A stretch of DNA of 64,000 bases, from contig NZ_OZ241975.1 in assembly GCF_965204195.1 (NCBI RefSeq), forward strand, positions 992,001-1,056,000, given 5' to 3'. The position numbers and the translations under genes are program-made. The notes under the pieces are model-generated. The model saw only the letters and a list, made by a program, of their open reading frames with translations. It searched no databases and had not been told where the DNA came from. Position 1 is the first letter of the stretch. Each line of letters begins with the position of its first letter. Shown piece after piece: positions 8,436-16,142 of the stretch. This DNA is from Poriferisodalis sp965204195. GTDB lineage: Bacteria; Actinomycetota; Acidimicrobiia; Acidimicrobiales; Poriferisodalaceae.

Positions 8436-11400
8436 ATGTCTGACCGCAACGGACCGCCTGTGTTCACACCGCCTCCACACCGCCCCACGCCGCCGCCCGC
8501 TCACGTGCGGGGCAACGACTGGCGCTCGCTGGGGGTGGCACCGCTTGATGTGTTCGAACCGCTGCTTCCGGTGACGGTGATTGTGCCCTACTACGAGGCG
8601 CCGGATGCGCTTGCGCTGACGCTGGCCGGGCTCGAACGACAGGCCTACCCAGCGGATCTCTTCGAGGTGATCGTGGTGGACGATGGCTCTGATCCGCCGC
8701 TTGACGTTGCCGAACTCGATCTGGCTGCGATCGATGGAACGGGGCCGAGCCGGCTGAGCCTTCGAGTAGTCCATCAGGAAGATCTCGGGTTCGGCTTGGC
8801 CCGGGCGCGCAACAACGGCGCCCGTGCGGCCCAGGGCGATGTGCTGATCTTCCTCGACTGCGACATGGTCCCTGAGGCCGATTGGCTGGCCGCGCACGCC
8901 CGCTGGCACCACGCAGCCAGCGACTTGCTCACGCTGGGGTTCCGCCACCACGTCGACGTAGACGGCATCGGGGCGTCGGGCGTGCGTGACCGGCCCGGGA
9001 CGCTCGCTGATTTCTTCGAGGGACGGCCGATCCAGCGCCCCGAATGGATCGAGCGTCGCATGGAGGCCACCGACGACCTCGCCTCAGACGCCGACGACGT
9101 GTTCCGGGTAGTCACCGGCGGCAACTTCGCTGTTTCCAAGGACTTCTTCACCGCTGTGGGCTGCTTTGACGAGTCGTTCACGCAATGGGGCTCGGAGGAC
9201 ATCGAGTTCGGTTGGCGCGCCTATGCGCAAGGGGCAGTGCTGGTGCCCGAGCGCTCGGCGCTGTGCTGGCACCAGGGCGAGGGGGCGGTGCTGAGCGAGG
9301 ACGAGACGATCAGCCTCGCCCAGCAGCGTGACAAGCTCTCGCATCTCGTTCCCGACCGGCGGCTGCGCACGTCGCCCCCCGGCCGCTCGTACACCATCCC
9401 CCAGTTCGTGGTGACCGTGGAGCCGGGGCACACCGATGAAGAGGGCGTGCTGGAAACGGTGGAGCAGGTGCTCGCCAGCAATGTGCATGACCTTGTGGTG
9501 TGGGTCGACGAGCGCCCCGGCGAACCATTCGAGCGGCTCCGCCGCCAACTCGACCCCGACCCGCGGGTGAGCGTGGGCGCCGCTGGTGGCGCCGCCTTCG
9601 CGCAACCAGCGGCGGCGTTTCACGTACGGGTTCCCGCCGGCGCGCAGGTCCGCCCCCGGATGCTCGACCGTCTGCAGAACCAGCTCGGCACCGCTCCTGC
9701 CGGCGCGTCAGACTTGGCGTCAGGACACAGGGTCGGCATCGCACGCGGCTGGGCGGTTCACCGTGCCCGCCGCTCGGGCCGGGCTGTTGCCGAGTTCGGC
9801 ACGGTCGTCGAGCTAGACGTCGACAGCTTGCAGGTCACCCACGAGCCCAAGCCGCAAGGATGGCTCGCCGGCAAGCTGCATGGGCCGGCCAAATGGTCAT
9901 TGCGGCTGTGGGCCCGGATGCGCCGGCACGTGGGGACGCTGTTCGTCGCCGTGCGACGCATCAGGCGGCCCTCAGATGTCGCTCGCCTCATCGCGACCAT
10001 CGCACGAGCGGTGTGGTGGCGTACGAAGAACCTCCGCTGGCGTTTGAGAAATGTGCGCCGGATTGCGCGAGGCATCCGCTGGCGGGTTCGCCGGCTCCGG
10101 TTCGCGTTGCGTCGCGTGCGCAGGCAATGGCCACGCCGGGCACGCAAGGCGATGAGGATCTGGCTGGGATTGCAGCCCCGCAGCCAGCGCTACGTACAGC
10201 GCTTGGCCCGCTACCCGCTTGGTGCGAACCTTGCTGCGACCGGCCGAGCGGCATCATCCGTGTTCGCCGCTTCGACCCGAGTGGCGTTTCATGTCGGAGA
10301 CGGGGGGGATCACCACGTTGATGTGTTGTTGGCCGATTCCCGCCGCGTGGCCGAGGCGGCATTGCGCACGAGCACGCTCGAACGCCTCCCGGCCGTCGTG
10401 GTACTGGAGGAGCTGCCGGGACAGCTCAGCGTGCAGGCTTTCAATCCTGAAGCTGTCAACCCGGTCGGTTGGTCCGCAGACTGTGACCCCGACAGCACTG
10501 CGCTCCGCTCGGTGCTGTCGCCCGAACGCGGATCGGCGTTCAGCCTGCAGATCGGCGGCGAGATGCTCAACGACCTGCGCTCGCGTCACCACCTCGTGGA
10601 CCGGGCTGCGGAGCACCGGCATCCTGTCGAACGAGCCGGCCCGTTGGCAGCGTTGGCAGCGGCCGGCGTGCTCGTGCACATCGACGCGCCCGACGCGGAG
10701 CTGGCGGCGTGCTTGGGGACGGAGCTGGCGAGGCTGATGGCCTCCGAGGAGGTGGTCGATGCCGATGCACACCGCCGCGAGCAGCTCAGCATCGAGATGC
10801 GGCGCTGCGCGTTGCGCGACCACTCACTGCGCAGCCGGGCGCGCCAGATCCTCTCGGCGACGGGCATCAGCGCCCAACCACCCGAGGTGTCCATCTTGGC
10901 CCCGACCCGCCGGCCCGACCGCGTCGCTGATGTCATCACGACCGCCGCCGGCCAGACCTACCCGCGCCTCGAGCTAGTGCTCGCTCTGCACGGCGACGGT
11001 TTCGGCAGCGATGCCGAGATCGAAGCGCTGGCCGGCGACCTCGGCCAGTCCCTGCGGATCGTGCGGGTCGACAGCGCGGAGACCTTGGGTGGGGTGCTGC
11101 GAGCTGCCGCGGAGTCTGCCGGAGGCCAGCTCATCACCAAGATGGACGACGACGACTACTACGGCGCCGAGCACGTGCAGGATTTGGTGCTGGCCCACGA
11201 GTACTCGCAGGCCGAACTCATCGGGAAGTCGGCGGAGTACGTGTACCTGGAACGCCTCGACAAGACAGTGCGCGACCAGAACCGCCAGAAGTTCTCCGAG
11301 CAGTACATCCCGTTTGTCGGCGTGTCGGGCGGCGTGCTGATGATCTCTCGTCACGATCTCGAAGAGGCGGGCGGCTGGCGCCGAGTTCCCCGGCGCGTCG

Positions 11401-11588
11401 ACATTGCGCTAGCGCACGACGTGACCCTCGCCGGTGGCCGCATCTACTGGACCCACGGCGCCGGTTACCTGCGCGTGCGCCACGGCGACGAGCACACCTG
11501 GAATGTCGAGGACAGCCACTTCCTGGGCCGCGCCAGCGAGGTGCGCGACGGCTGCGATTTTGCCTTCGCGGGTGTCACGGGTTCTTGA
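8436..11588 (+). CDS. Giant two-domain family-2 glycosyltransferase with an Arg-rich middle
   Basis: 1050 aa from ATG 8436. The N-terminal GT2 domain (about residues 40-300) has 'VTVIVPYYEAPDAL', 'VVDDGSDPP', the metal-binding 'FLDCDMVPEADW' and a GT7C-like acceptor block 'GGNFAVSKDFF...WGSEDIEFGWR'. A second, more divergent GT2 domain occupies the last ~210 residues ('VSILAPTRRPDRV', 'KMDDDDYYG', 'GVSGGVLMISRHDLEEAGGW'). Between them, about residues 486-590 are extremely Arg/Trp-rich, probably a membrane- or polyanion-binding amphipathic region. It is divergent from the ABC glycan exporter. Role: assembly of a surface polysaccharide, by inference. A CATACT hexamer at 8402-8407 could be the -10, giving a short leader. 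Confidence 0.85.
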   Translation: MSDRNGPPVFTPPPHRPTPPPAHVRGNDWRSLGVAPLDVFEPLLPVTVIVPYYEAPDALALTLAGLERQAYPADLFEVIVVDDGSDPPLDVAELDLAAIDGTGPSRLSLRVVHQEDLGFGLARARNNGARAAQGDVLIFLDCDMVPEADWLAAHARWHHAASDLLTLGFRHHVDVDGIGASGVRDRPGTLADFFEGRPIQRPEWIERRMEATDDLASDADDVFRVVTGGNFAVSKDFFTAVGCFDESFTQWGSEDIEFGWRAYAQGAVLVPERSALCWHQGEGAVLSEDETISLAQQRDKLSHLVPDRRLRTSPPGRSYTIPQFVVTVEPGHTDEEGVLETVEQVLASNVHDLVVWVDERPGEPFERLRRQLDPDPRVSVGAAGGAAFAQPAAAFHVRVPAGAQVRPRMLDRLQNQLGTAPAGASDLASGHRVGIARGWAVHRARRSGRAVAEFGTVVELDVDSLQVTHEPKPQGWLAGKLHGPAKWSLRLWARMRRHVGTLFVAVRRIRRPSDVARLIATIARAVWWRTKNLRWRLRNVRRIARGIRWRVRRLRFALRRVRRQWPRRARKAMRIWLGLQPRSQRYVQRLARYPLGANLAATGRAASSVFAASTRVAFHVGDGGDHHVDVLLADSRRVAEAALRTSTLERLPAVVVLEELPGQLSVQAFNPEAVNPVGWSADCDPDSTALRSVLSPERGSAFSLQIGGEMLNDLRSRHHLVDRAAEHRHPVERAGPLAALAAAGVLVHIDAPDAELAACLGTELARLMASEEVVDADAHRREQLSIEMRRCALRDHSLRSRARQILSATGISAQPPEVSILAPTRRPDRVADVITTAAGQTYPRLELVLALHGDGFGSDAEIEALAGDLGQSLRIVRVDSAETLGGVLRAAAESAGGQLITKMDDDDYYGAEHVQDLVLAHEYSQAELIGKSAEYVYLERLDKTVRDQNRQKFSEQYIPFVGVSGGVLMISRHDLEEAGGWRRVPRRVDIALAHDVTLAGGRIYWTHGAGYLRVRHGDEHTWNVEDSHFLGRASEVRDGCDFAFAGVTGS

Positions 11589-11639
11589 GAGCCGGCGCGC
11601 ACCGGCACGTCGGCGAGACATCCCTGCGAGACTGGGGCC

Positions 11640-12539
11640 ATGAGCGGCACCTTGGACCTCACAGCGAACGAATCCGAACTCCAGCGCTATCTCGACGAAG
11701 TCGACGAGAACGGCTACTGCATCGTCGAAGGCGCCATCGAACCCGAGCTGGTCGCCGAGATCCGCGAGACCGTCGCCCGGGTCGAGGACGAGCTGAACGT
11801 GCAGCCGAAGGGCAACCGCATCGAGGGCTTCGCCACCAAGCGCATGTACAACCTGCTCCACAAGGACCGGTCGTTCTGGAAGCTGCCGATCCACCGCAAC
11901 GTGCTGCCGTTCCCGCAGCACCTGATGGAGCCCGGGGCGATCCTGTCGGGCACCACCTGCATGCACATCGGACCGGGCGAAGTGCACCAGGGCCTGCATT
12001 CCGACGACGGCCTTGTCGATCAGATCGACGTGCCCCGGCCCCGCCCGCCGTTCATGGTCACCACCATCTGGGCGTTCACCGACTTCACCGACGAGAACGG
12101 CGCCACCCGTCTCGTTCCCGGCTCGCACCGCTTTGACCATGAGCCCCAGCCGGGCGAGAAGCCGGAGTACATCGCGGCCGAGATGCCGGCCGGCTCGGTG
12201 CTGATCGTCAACGGCGGCACCTGGCACTGCGGCGGCGCCAACACGTCTGACGACAACTGGCGCTTGGGCATCAGCGTGCAGTACTGCCGAGGCTGGATGC
12301 GCCAGCAGCAGAACCAGTACTACAGCCTCGCTCCCGAAGACGTCCGCGACATGCCCGACGAGCTGGCGGCGCTGTGCGGGTTCAGCCTCTACCGGGGGAT
12401 CATGGGCCACATCGACGGTGCCAGCCCCGGCCGGTTCCTGGGAGCCGAGGGCCTGGCCGAGACCGCATACGCGGCGCGCATCAAGGCCATCGACGAGGGC
12501 GAGGAGATCGGCGGCATCGGCACCGCTGATACGGCCTAG
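11640..12539 (+). CDS. Phytanoyl-CoA dioxygenase (PhyH) family protein
   Basis: 299 aa Fe(II)/2-oxoglutarate oxygenase. The metal triad looks present: 'GLHSDDGL' (HxD) and a distal His in 'GTWHCGG', with 'RLVPGSHRFD' between them as in PhyH proteins. It hydroxylates an unknown substrate using O2 and 2-oxoglutarate. ATG at 11640 is preceded by GAGACT at 6 nt (same GANNNT variant as at the 6671 gene). An SDR follows 26 bp downstream with its own ribosome binding site, so the two are probably an operon. Confidence 0.87.
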   Translation: MSGTLDLTANESELQRYLDEVDENGYCIVEGAIEPELVAEIRETVARVEDELNVQPKGNRIEGFATKRMYNLLHKDRSFWKLPIHRNVLPFPQHLMEPGAILSGTTCMHIGPGEVHQGLHSDDGLVDQIDVPRPRPPFMVTTIWAFTDFTDENGATRLVPGSHRFDHEPQPGEKPEYIAAEMPAGSVLIVNGGTWHCGGANTSDDNWRLGISVQYCRGWMRQQQNQYYSLAPEDVRDMPDELAALCGFSLYRGIMGHIDGASPGRFLGAEGLAETAYAARIKAIDEGEEIGGIGTADTA

Positions 12540-12565
12540 GTCACGAAGGCAGAAGGGAAGCCATC

Positions 12566-13342
12566 ATGGAACTGCGCGATCGGGTTGCGATCATCACAGG
12601 CGGGGGAGGCGGCATCGGCGGGGCCACCGCCCGGCACTGGATGGCCGAAGGGGCTCGCCACATCGTCGTCGCCGACTACAACGCTGAGACTGCGCAGGCG
12701 GTCGCGGATGAGATCGGCTGCGAGGGCGTCGGGCTCGACGTCACCGACGAAGCGGCCGTTGCCGATCTGGTCGAACGCACGCTCGACGCGCATGGCCCGA
12801 TCGACGTCTTCTTCTCCAACGCCGGCGCCGGCGCCGACGGCGGCGTGGATGCCTCCAACGACGCATGGCAGTCCCAATGGGAGCTGCACGTGATGAGCCA
12901 CGTGTTCGCAGCCCGTGCCGTGCTGCCCTCGATGCTCGCCCGGGGCGAGGGCTATCTCGTGCACACCGCCAGCGCCGCCGGGCTGCTGGCCGCGATGGGC
13001 TCCGCGCCGTACTCGGTCACCAAGGCCGCCTGCATCAAGCTGGCCGAGATGGAGGCGATCCTGCACGGCGACGACGGCATCCGGGTCTCGGTGCTGTGCC
13101 CGCAGGGCGTGAACACCGCCATGGCCCCGCAGCGACTCGCCGATGGAGGCACCGACGGCATCGTCGAGCCGGAGTTCGTGGCGCAGGTCATCACCGAGGC
13201 GATGGCCGAGGAGCGGTTCCTGATCCTGTCCCACCCTGAGGCCCAGACCTACGTAGAACGCAAAGCCTCCGACCCCGATCGATGGCTCAGAGGCATGCGC
13301 CGCCTCCGCCAACGCTCCCTCGACGTCGAGGAATCCGCTTAG
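12566..13342 (+). CDS. SDR-family oxidoreductase
   Basis: 258 aa. 'AIITGGGGGIGGATA' cofactor loop, 'NAGAGADGG', 'VHTASAAG' (Ser region) and 'YSVTKAA' (Tyr/Lys) are all in place. The C-terminus is 'RWLRGMRRLRQRSLD', not the usual 'VDGG' loop, as in the alcohol/acyl SDR subset. A good ribosome binding site (AGAAGGGAAG) sits upstream of ATG 12566. Second gene of the PhyH operon. The GrdB-like selenoprotein gene starts 47 bp after its stop with its own promoter. Confidence 0.87.
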   Translation: MELRDRVAIITGGGGGIGGATARHWMAEGARHIVVADYNAETAQAVADEIGCEGVGLDVTDEAAVADLVERTLDAHGPIDVFFSNAGAGADGGVDASNDAWQSQWELHVMSHVFAARAVLPSMLARGEGYLVHTASAAGLLAAMGSAPYSVTKAACIKLAEMEAILHGDDGIRVSVLCPQGVNTAMAPQRLADGGTDGIVEPEFVAQVITEAMAEERFLILSHPEAQTYVERKASDPDRWLRGMRRLRQRSLDVEESA

Positions 13343-13376
13343 CACTCCGTGCCGAGCAAGGCAGTGCGGCACGTCG

Positions 13377-13382
13377 TAGCGT
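13377..13382 (+). promoter_or_regulatory. Leaderless -10 hexamer TAGCGT
   Basis: TAGCGT, 7-nt spacer, ATG of the GrdB-like selenoprotein gene at 13390. Confidence 0.65.
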
Positions 13383-13389
13383 TGCCGCC

Positions 13390-14535
13390 ATGGCTGATTC
13401 CGATGTCAAGGCACTGACGGGCGGGCTCGAGCTCCCCGACTTCGAGACCGCAGCGTTCACCACGCCCCCGCCCCTGGCGGAGGCCAAGGTCGCCATCGTG
13501 ACCTCGGCGTCACTGCACCATCCCGATCAGGACGATTTCGAGCCGATCGACATCGGCTATCGCGTCCTCGACGGCAGCCGGCGCGACTACATGTGCGGCC
13601 ACTGGAGCCCCAACTTCGATGCCACCGGCATCGCCCTCGACCTCAACACGGTGTTCCCGATCGACCGTCTCGATGAGCTCGCCGCCGACGGCACCATCGG
13701 CGAGGTCTCCGACATCCACCTGTCCTACGCCGGCAACCAGTTCGACCTGTCCGGCGTTCGGATGGATTCCGGGCCGGCGGGGGCCAAGTTCCTGCGTGAC
13801 CACGAGGTGGACGTGGTCTTGTTCACACCCGTCTGACCGCTGTGCACGCGTACGGTCAGTACGCTCGCCCACGTCTTCGAGGAAGCCGGAATCGCCACCG
13901 TGGCGCTGGGCTCCATCGGCGCCCACATCCAGGGAACCGCCCCGCCCCGCGGGCTCTGGTGCGACTTCCCGCTCGGGCGCCCACTCGGCAAGCCCAACGA
14001 TGCCGACTTCCAGCACCGTGTGCTGGCCCACGCCTTCGGGCTGCTCACCTCTCCAGAGCCAGTGGTGGAGAAGTTCGCCGAGACGATCGACGACGACGGC
14101 ACCGCCACCATGTCGTGCGAGCTGCCGCCCCGGCACGACCCCAGCCTGCACCCCGCCGTCGACGAAGCCAACGGGCTGCGGCAGGCCTACGACCGGGCCG
14201 TGGCCAAGCTGGGCAATCGCACCGGCGCGGGGCGCGTCGTGGCCGCCGACGACATCGGCGCGGCCGTGCAGTCGTTCGTGCGTGTAGCCGAGGGCACACC
14301 GTGGAAGGAAGCCGGCATACCGGGCATTCCGGCGCGGGTGGCGCAGGACATCCGCGGCTACTACGAGACGGCCGCGCTGGCGCTGGCCGAGCACGCACCG
14401 GCCCCATGGGCTGGTGCTCGCTGGTTCTTCACCTCCACCGAGGCGGGCCGCACGATCATGGCCGCCCGCAAGGCCATGGCCGACGCCGGCGAGAAGCAGC
14501 CCATCTGGTTCTTCCTGGCACCTGGCGACATGTAG
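13390..14535 (+). CDS. GrdB-like selenoprotein (glycine/sarcosine/betaine reductase selenoprotein B family), in-frame TGA
   Basis: 381 aa when the TGA at 13834-13836 is read as selenocysteine, residue 149. The frame is open on both sides: '...VDVVLFTPV' then TGA, then 'PLCTRTVSTLAHVFEEAGIA' and on to a TAG at 14533. The family carries a redox U/CxxC motif followed by Thr-Arg at just this place, after a hydrophobic strand; relatives use Cys or Sec. A hairpin with bacterial SECIS geometry (13848-13864) follows. In GrdB the selenol attacks the substrate and releases the amine; this shorter, stand-alone aerobic-type relative has no known substrate, and no GrdA/GrdC partner is nearby. Alternative: a nonsense-mutated pseudogene, disfavoured by position, SECIS and intact flanks. 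Confidence 0.85.
13834..13836 (+). other. Selenocysteine codon (TGA) of GrdB-like protein
   Basis: In-frame TGA in the context V-U-P-L-C-T-R, where family members have Sec or Cys of a UxxC redox pair. Confidence 0.82.
13848..13864 (+). promoter_or_regulatory. Putative bacterial SECIS hairpin
   Basis: Stem GCGTAC/GTACGC with loop GGTCA, starting 11 nt after the TGA; the loop begins 17 nt after it. Bacterial SECIS elements lie inside the coding region with an apical loop about 16-37 nt from the UGA and a G in the first two loop positions. The GGTC in the loop resembles the E. coli fdhF SECIS loop. Confidence 0.75.
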
Positions 14536-14580
14536 CGGCGGCCGCCCTTGGCGGCTGCAGCGCACCAGACCGCGCGTCTC

Positions 14581-15921
14581 GTGACTGTGCCCACCAGACG
14601 GCCGCCCGGCGGCGTCGGCGTGCTGATCGGCCGTCCGTTCCACGGCTGGCGCGTGGCGTGGGCCGGTTTCTGGGTGCTGTTCATCGTTTACGGCCTGCAG
14701 TTCAGCTACGGCACGTTTGAAGGGGCCATCAGCGCTGACACCGGCTGGTCCACCAACTGGCTGCAGCTCGCGTACGCGCTGTACATCCTCAGCTACAGCG
14801 CGATCAGCGTGTGGAGCGGGCAGCTCACCGACCGCATCGGCCCCCGCCAGGTCATCGGCGTGGGCGCCCTGCTGCTGGCCGCCGGCTACCTGGTGCTGTC
14901 GTCTGCTCCGAGCTTGGCGCTGGTCTTCATCGGGCTGGGGGTGATCGCTCCGCTCGGCATGTCGTCGTCATGGGTGCCCGCGAACGCCACCGTGGTGCGC
15001 TGGTTCACGGATCGGCGCGGTCTGGCGACGGGCATCGTGGGCTCGGGCGGCAGCGCCGGCGGGATCGTGGCACCGCCGATCGCTGCGTGGCTCGTCTCAC
15101 AGTTCGGCTGGCGCACGGCGATCGCCGTGATGGCCGTAGTGGGCGGCGTGTTCATGGCGGCCACCGCCATGCTGTTCGTACGCGATCCCGAGTCGATCGG
15201 CCAGTATCCCGACGGTCGCACGCCGGATCCCGCTGACCGCCCGCTCGCCCGTTCGCGGGTCGTGTCGAGGCCGGCGGGATTCGTCGTGGAAGCCACCCGC
15301 CGCAGCGCCCCCGACGACGAGAATCCCCGCACGGCGTGGACGGCCTCCGCAGCGTGGCGCACCTCGGTGTTCTGGCGCATCTTCGGGATGTTCGCCTTGA
15401 CGTTCGTCGTCGTGTTCGTACCGTTCGCACACGGCGTTCAGTACGCCCGCAGCCTCGGTTTCTCATTGCAGTGGGCGTCGGGAGTGATCAGCTCGGTCGG
15501 TGTCGGGGGCCTCGTGGGGCGCATTGTGACGGGCCCGCTGTCAGACCGCATCGACCGGCGGCGAGCGGTGGGGCTGGCGCTGGCGGTCGAGACGCTGTCG
15601 TTCGTCGGTTTTGCCGTGGCCGACAATCTGGTGCTGCTGTACGCCTCGGCTATCGCGTTCGGACTGTCCTACGGCGGCAGCGTGGCGGTCTTCCCGGCGC
15701 TGGTCGCCGACTACTTCGGCCGTACCCATGCCGGTGCGATAGTCGGCCGCTTCTTCGCAACCGCAGGATCGTGTGCAGCGATCGGGCCGTACGTGGCGCA
15801 GCTGCTGCTGAATGCAACGGGGGGCTATGGCTGGACCTTCACCATGGCGGCGGCCTTGAATGCCTGCGCGCTCGGCCTGGCGTTCACCCTCCCGCGCCCT
15901 GCCCTGCTTCCCAAGAGCTAG
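14581..15921 (+). CDS. MFS transporter, monocarboxylate/oxalate-formate antiporter-like
   Basis: 446 aa from GTG 14581; a TTG at 14548 in the same frame is the longest possibility, and the true start is uncertain. Twelve membrane segments. 'FHGWRVAWAGFWVLFIVYG' (family-typical FhGWRv N-terminus), 'GQLTDRIGPRQVI', 'WFTDRRGLATGI' and 'GPLSDRIDRRRAVG' are the OFA/MCT-type MFS signatures. It probably carries a monocarboxylate or related organic acid. It starts 45 bp after the GrdB-like gene on the same strand and may be co-transcribed with it, so it could supply that enzyme's substrate (inference). Confidence 0.85.
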   Translation: MTVPTRRPPGGVGVLIGRPFHGWRVAWAGFWVLFIVYGLQFSYGTFEGAISADTGWSTNWLQLAYALYILSYSAISVWSGQLTDRIGPRQVIGVGALLLAAGYLVLSSAPSLALVFIGLGVIAPLGMSSSWVPANATVVRWFTDRRGLATGIVGSGGSAGGIVAPPIAAWLVSQFGWRTAIAVMAVVGGVFMAATAMLFVRDPESIGQYPDGRTPDPADRPLARSRVVSRPAGFVVEATRRSAPDDENPRTAWTASAAWRTSVFWRIFGMFALTFVVVFVPFAHGVQYARSLGFSLQWASGVISSVGVGGLVGRIVTGPLSDRIDRRRAVGLALAVETLSFVGFAVADNLVLLYASAIAFGLSYGGSVAVFPALVADYFGRTHAGAIVGRFFATAGSCAAIGPYVAQLLLNATGGYGWTFTMAAALNACALGLAFTLPRPALLPKS

Positions 15922-15959
15922 GGCGCCGTACCTGCCGGCCGGCGTTGGAGCCGCTGGCG

Positions 15960-16005
15960 TTTTGGGTGCGGATTTGCCGCTCCAGGCGGCTCATCCACAT
16001 CAAAA
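15960..16005. repeat. 46-bp imperfect palindrome, copy 2 (also a terminator candidate)
   Basis: TTTTG/CAAAA outer arms, GGAT/ATCC middle arms and GCCGC/GCGGC inner arms around TCCAG. It shares the TTGCCGC..CC..GCGGCTC core and the preceding TTTT..GGTG of the palindrome at 2980-3020. It sits in the gap after the MFS stop; a short A-run follows on the + strand, so on the - strand it has a T-run upstream, not downstream. Confidence 0.6.
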
Positions 16006-16089
16006 AGACCGACAGACCGGAGCGCAACCGCCTCTCGGATGCCGAGAGCGTGCAGGGTCAGTCCACCGGCAGCACTTTGGGCTGACGGG

Positions 16090-16095
16090 TAGCCT
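16090..16095 (+). promoter_or_regulatory. -10 hexamer TAGCCT
   Basis: TAGCCT 5 nt before an in-frame GTG (16101) of the oxidoreductase gene; alternatively it makes a ~40-nt leader for the ATG at 16143. Confidence 0.5.
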
Positions 16096-16142
16096 CGCCA
16101 GTGGCCGCTACGCCCGCCGCCGCGGCGCATGAGGGGGATTCG

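Noticed and set aside
13834..13836. TGA as a true stop, making the GrdB-like gene a pseudogene
   Set aside because: The frame is intact on both sides, the TGA falls on the family Sec/Cys position and a SECIS-like hairpin follows. A second selenoprotein candidate lies in the same window.
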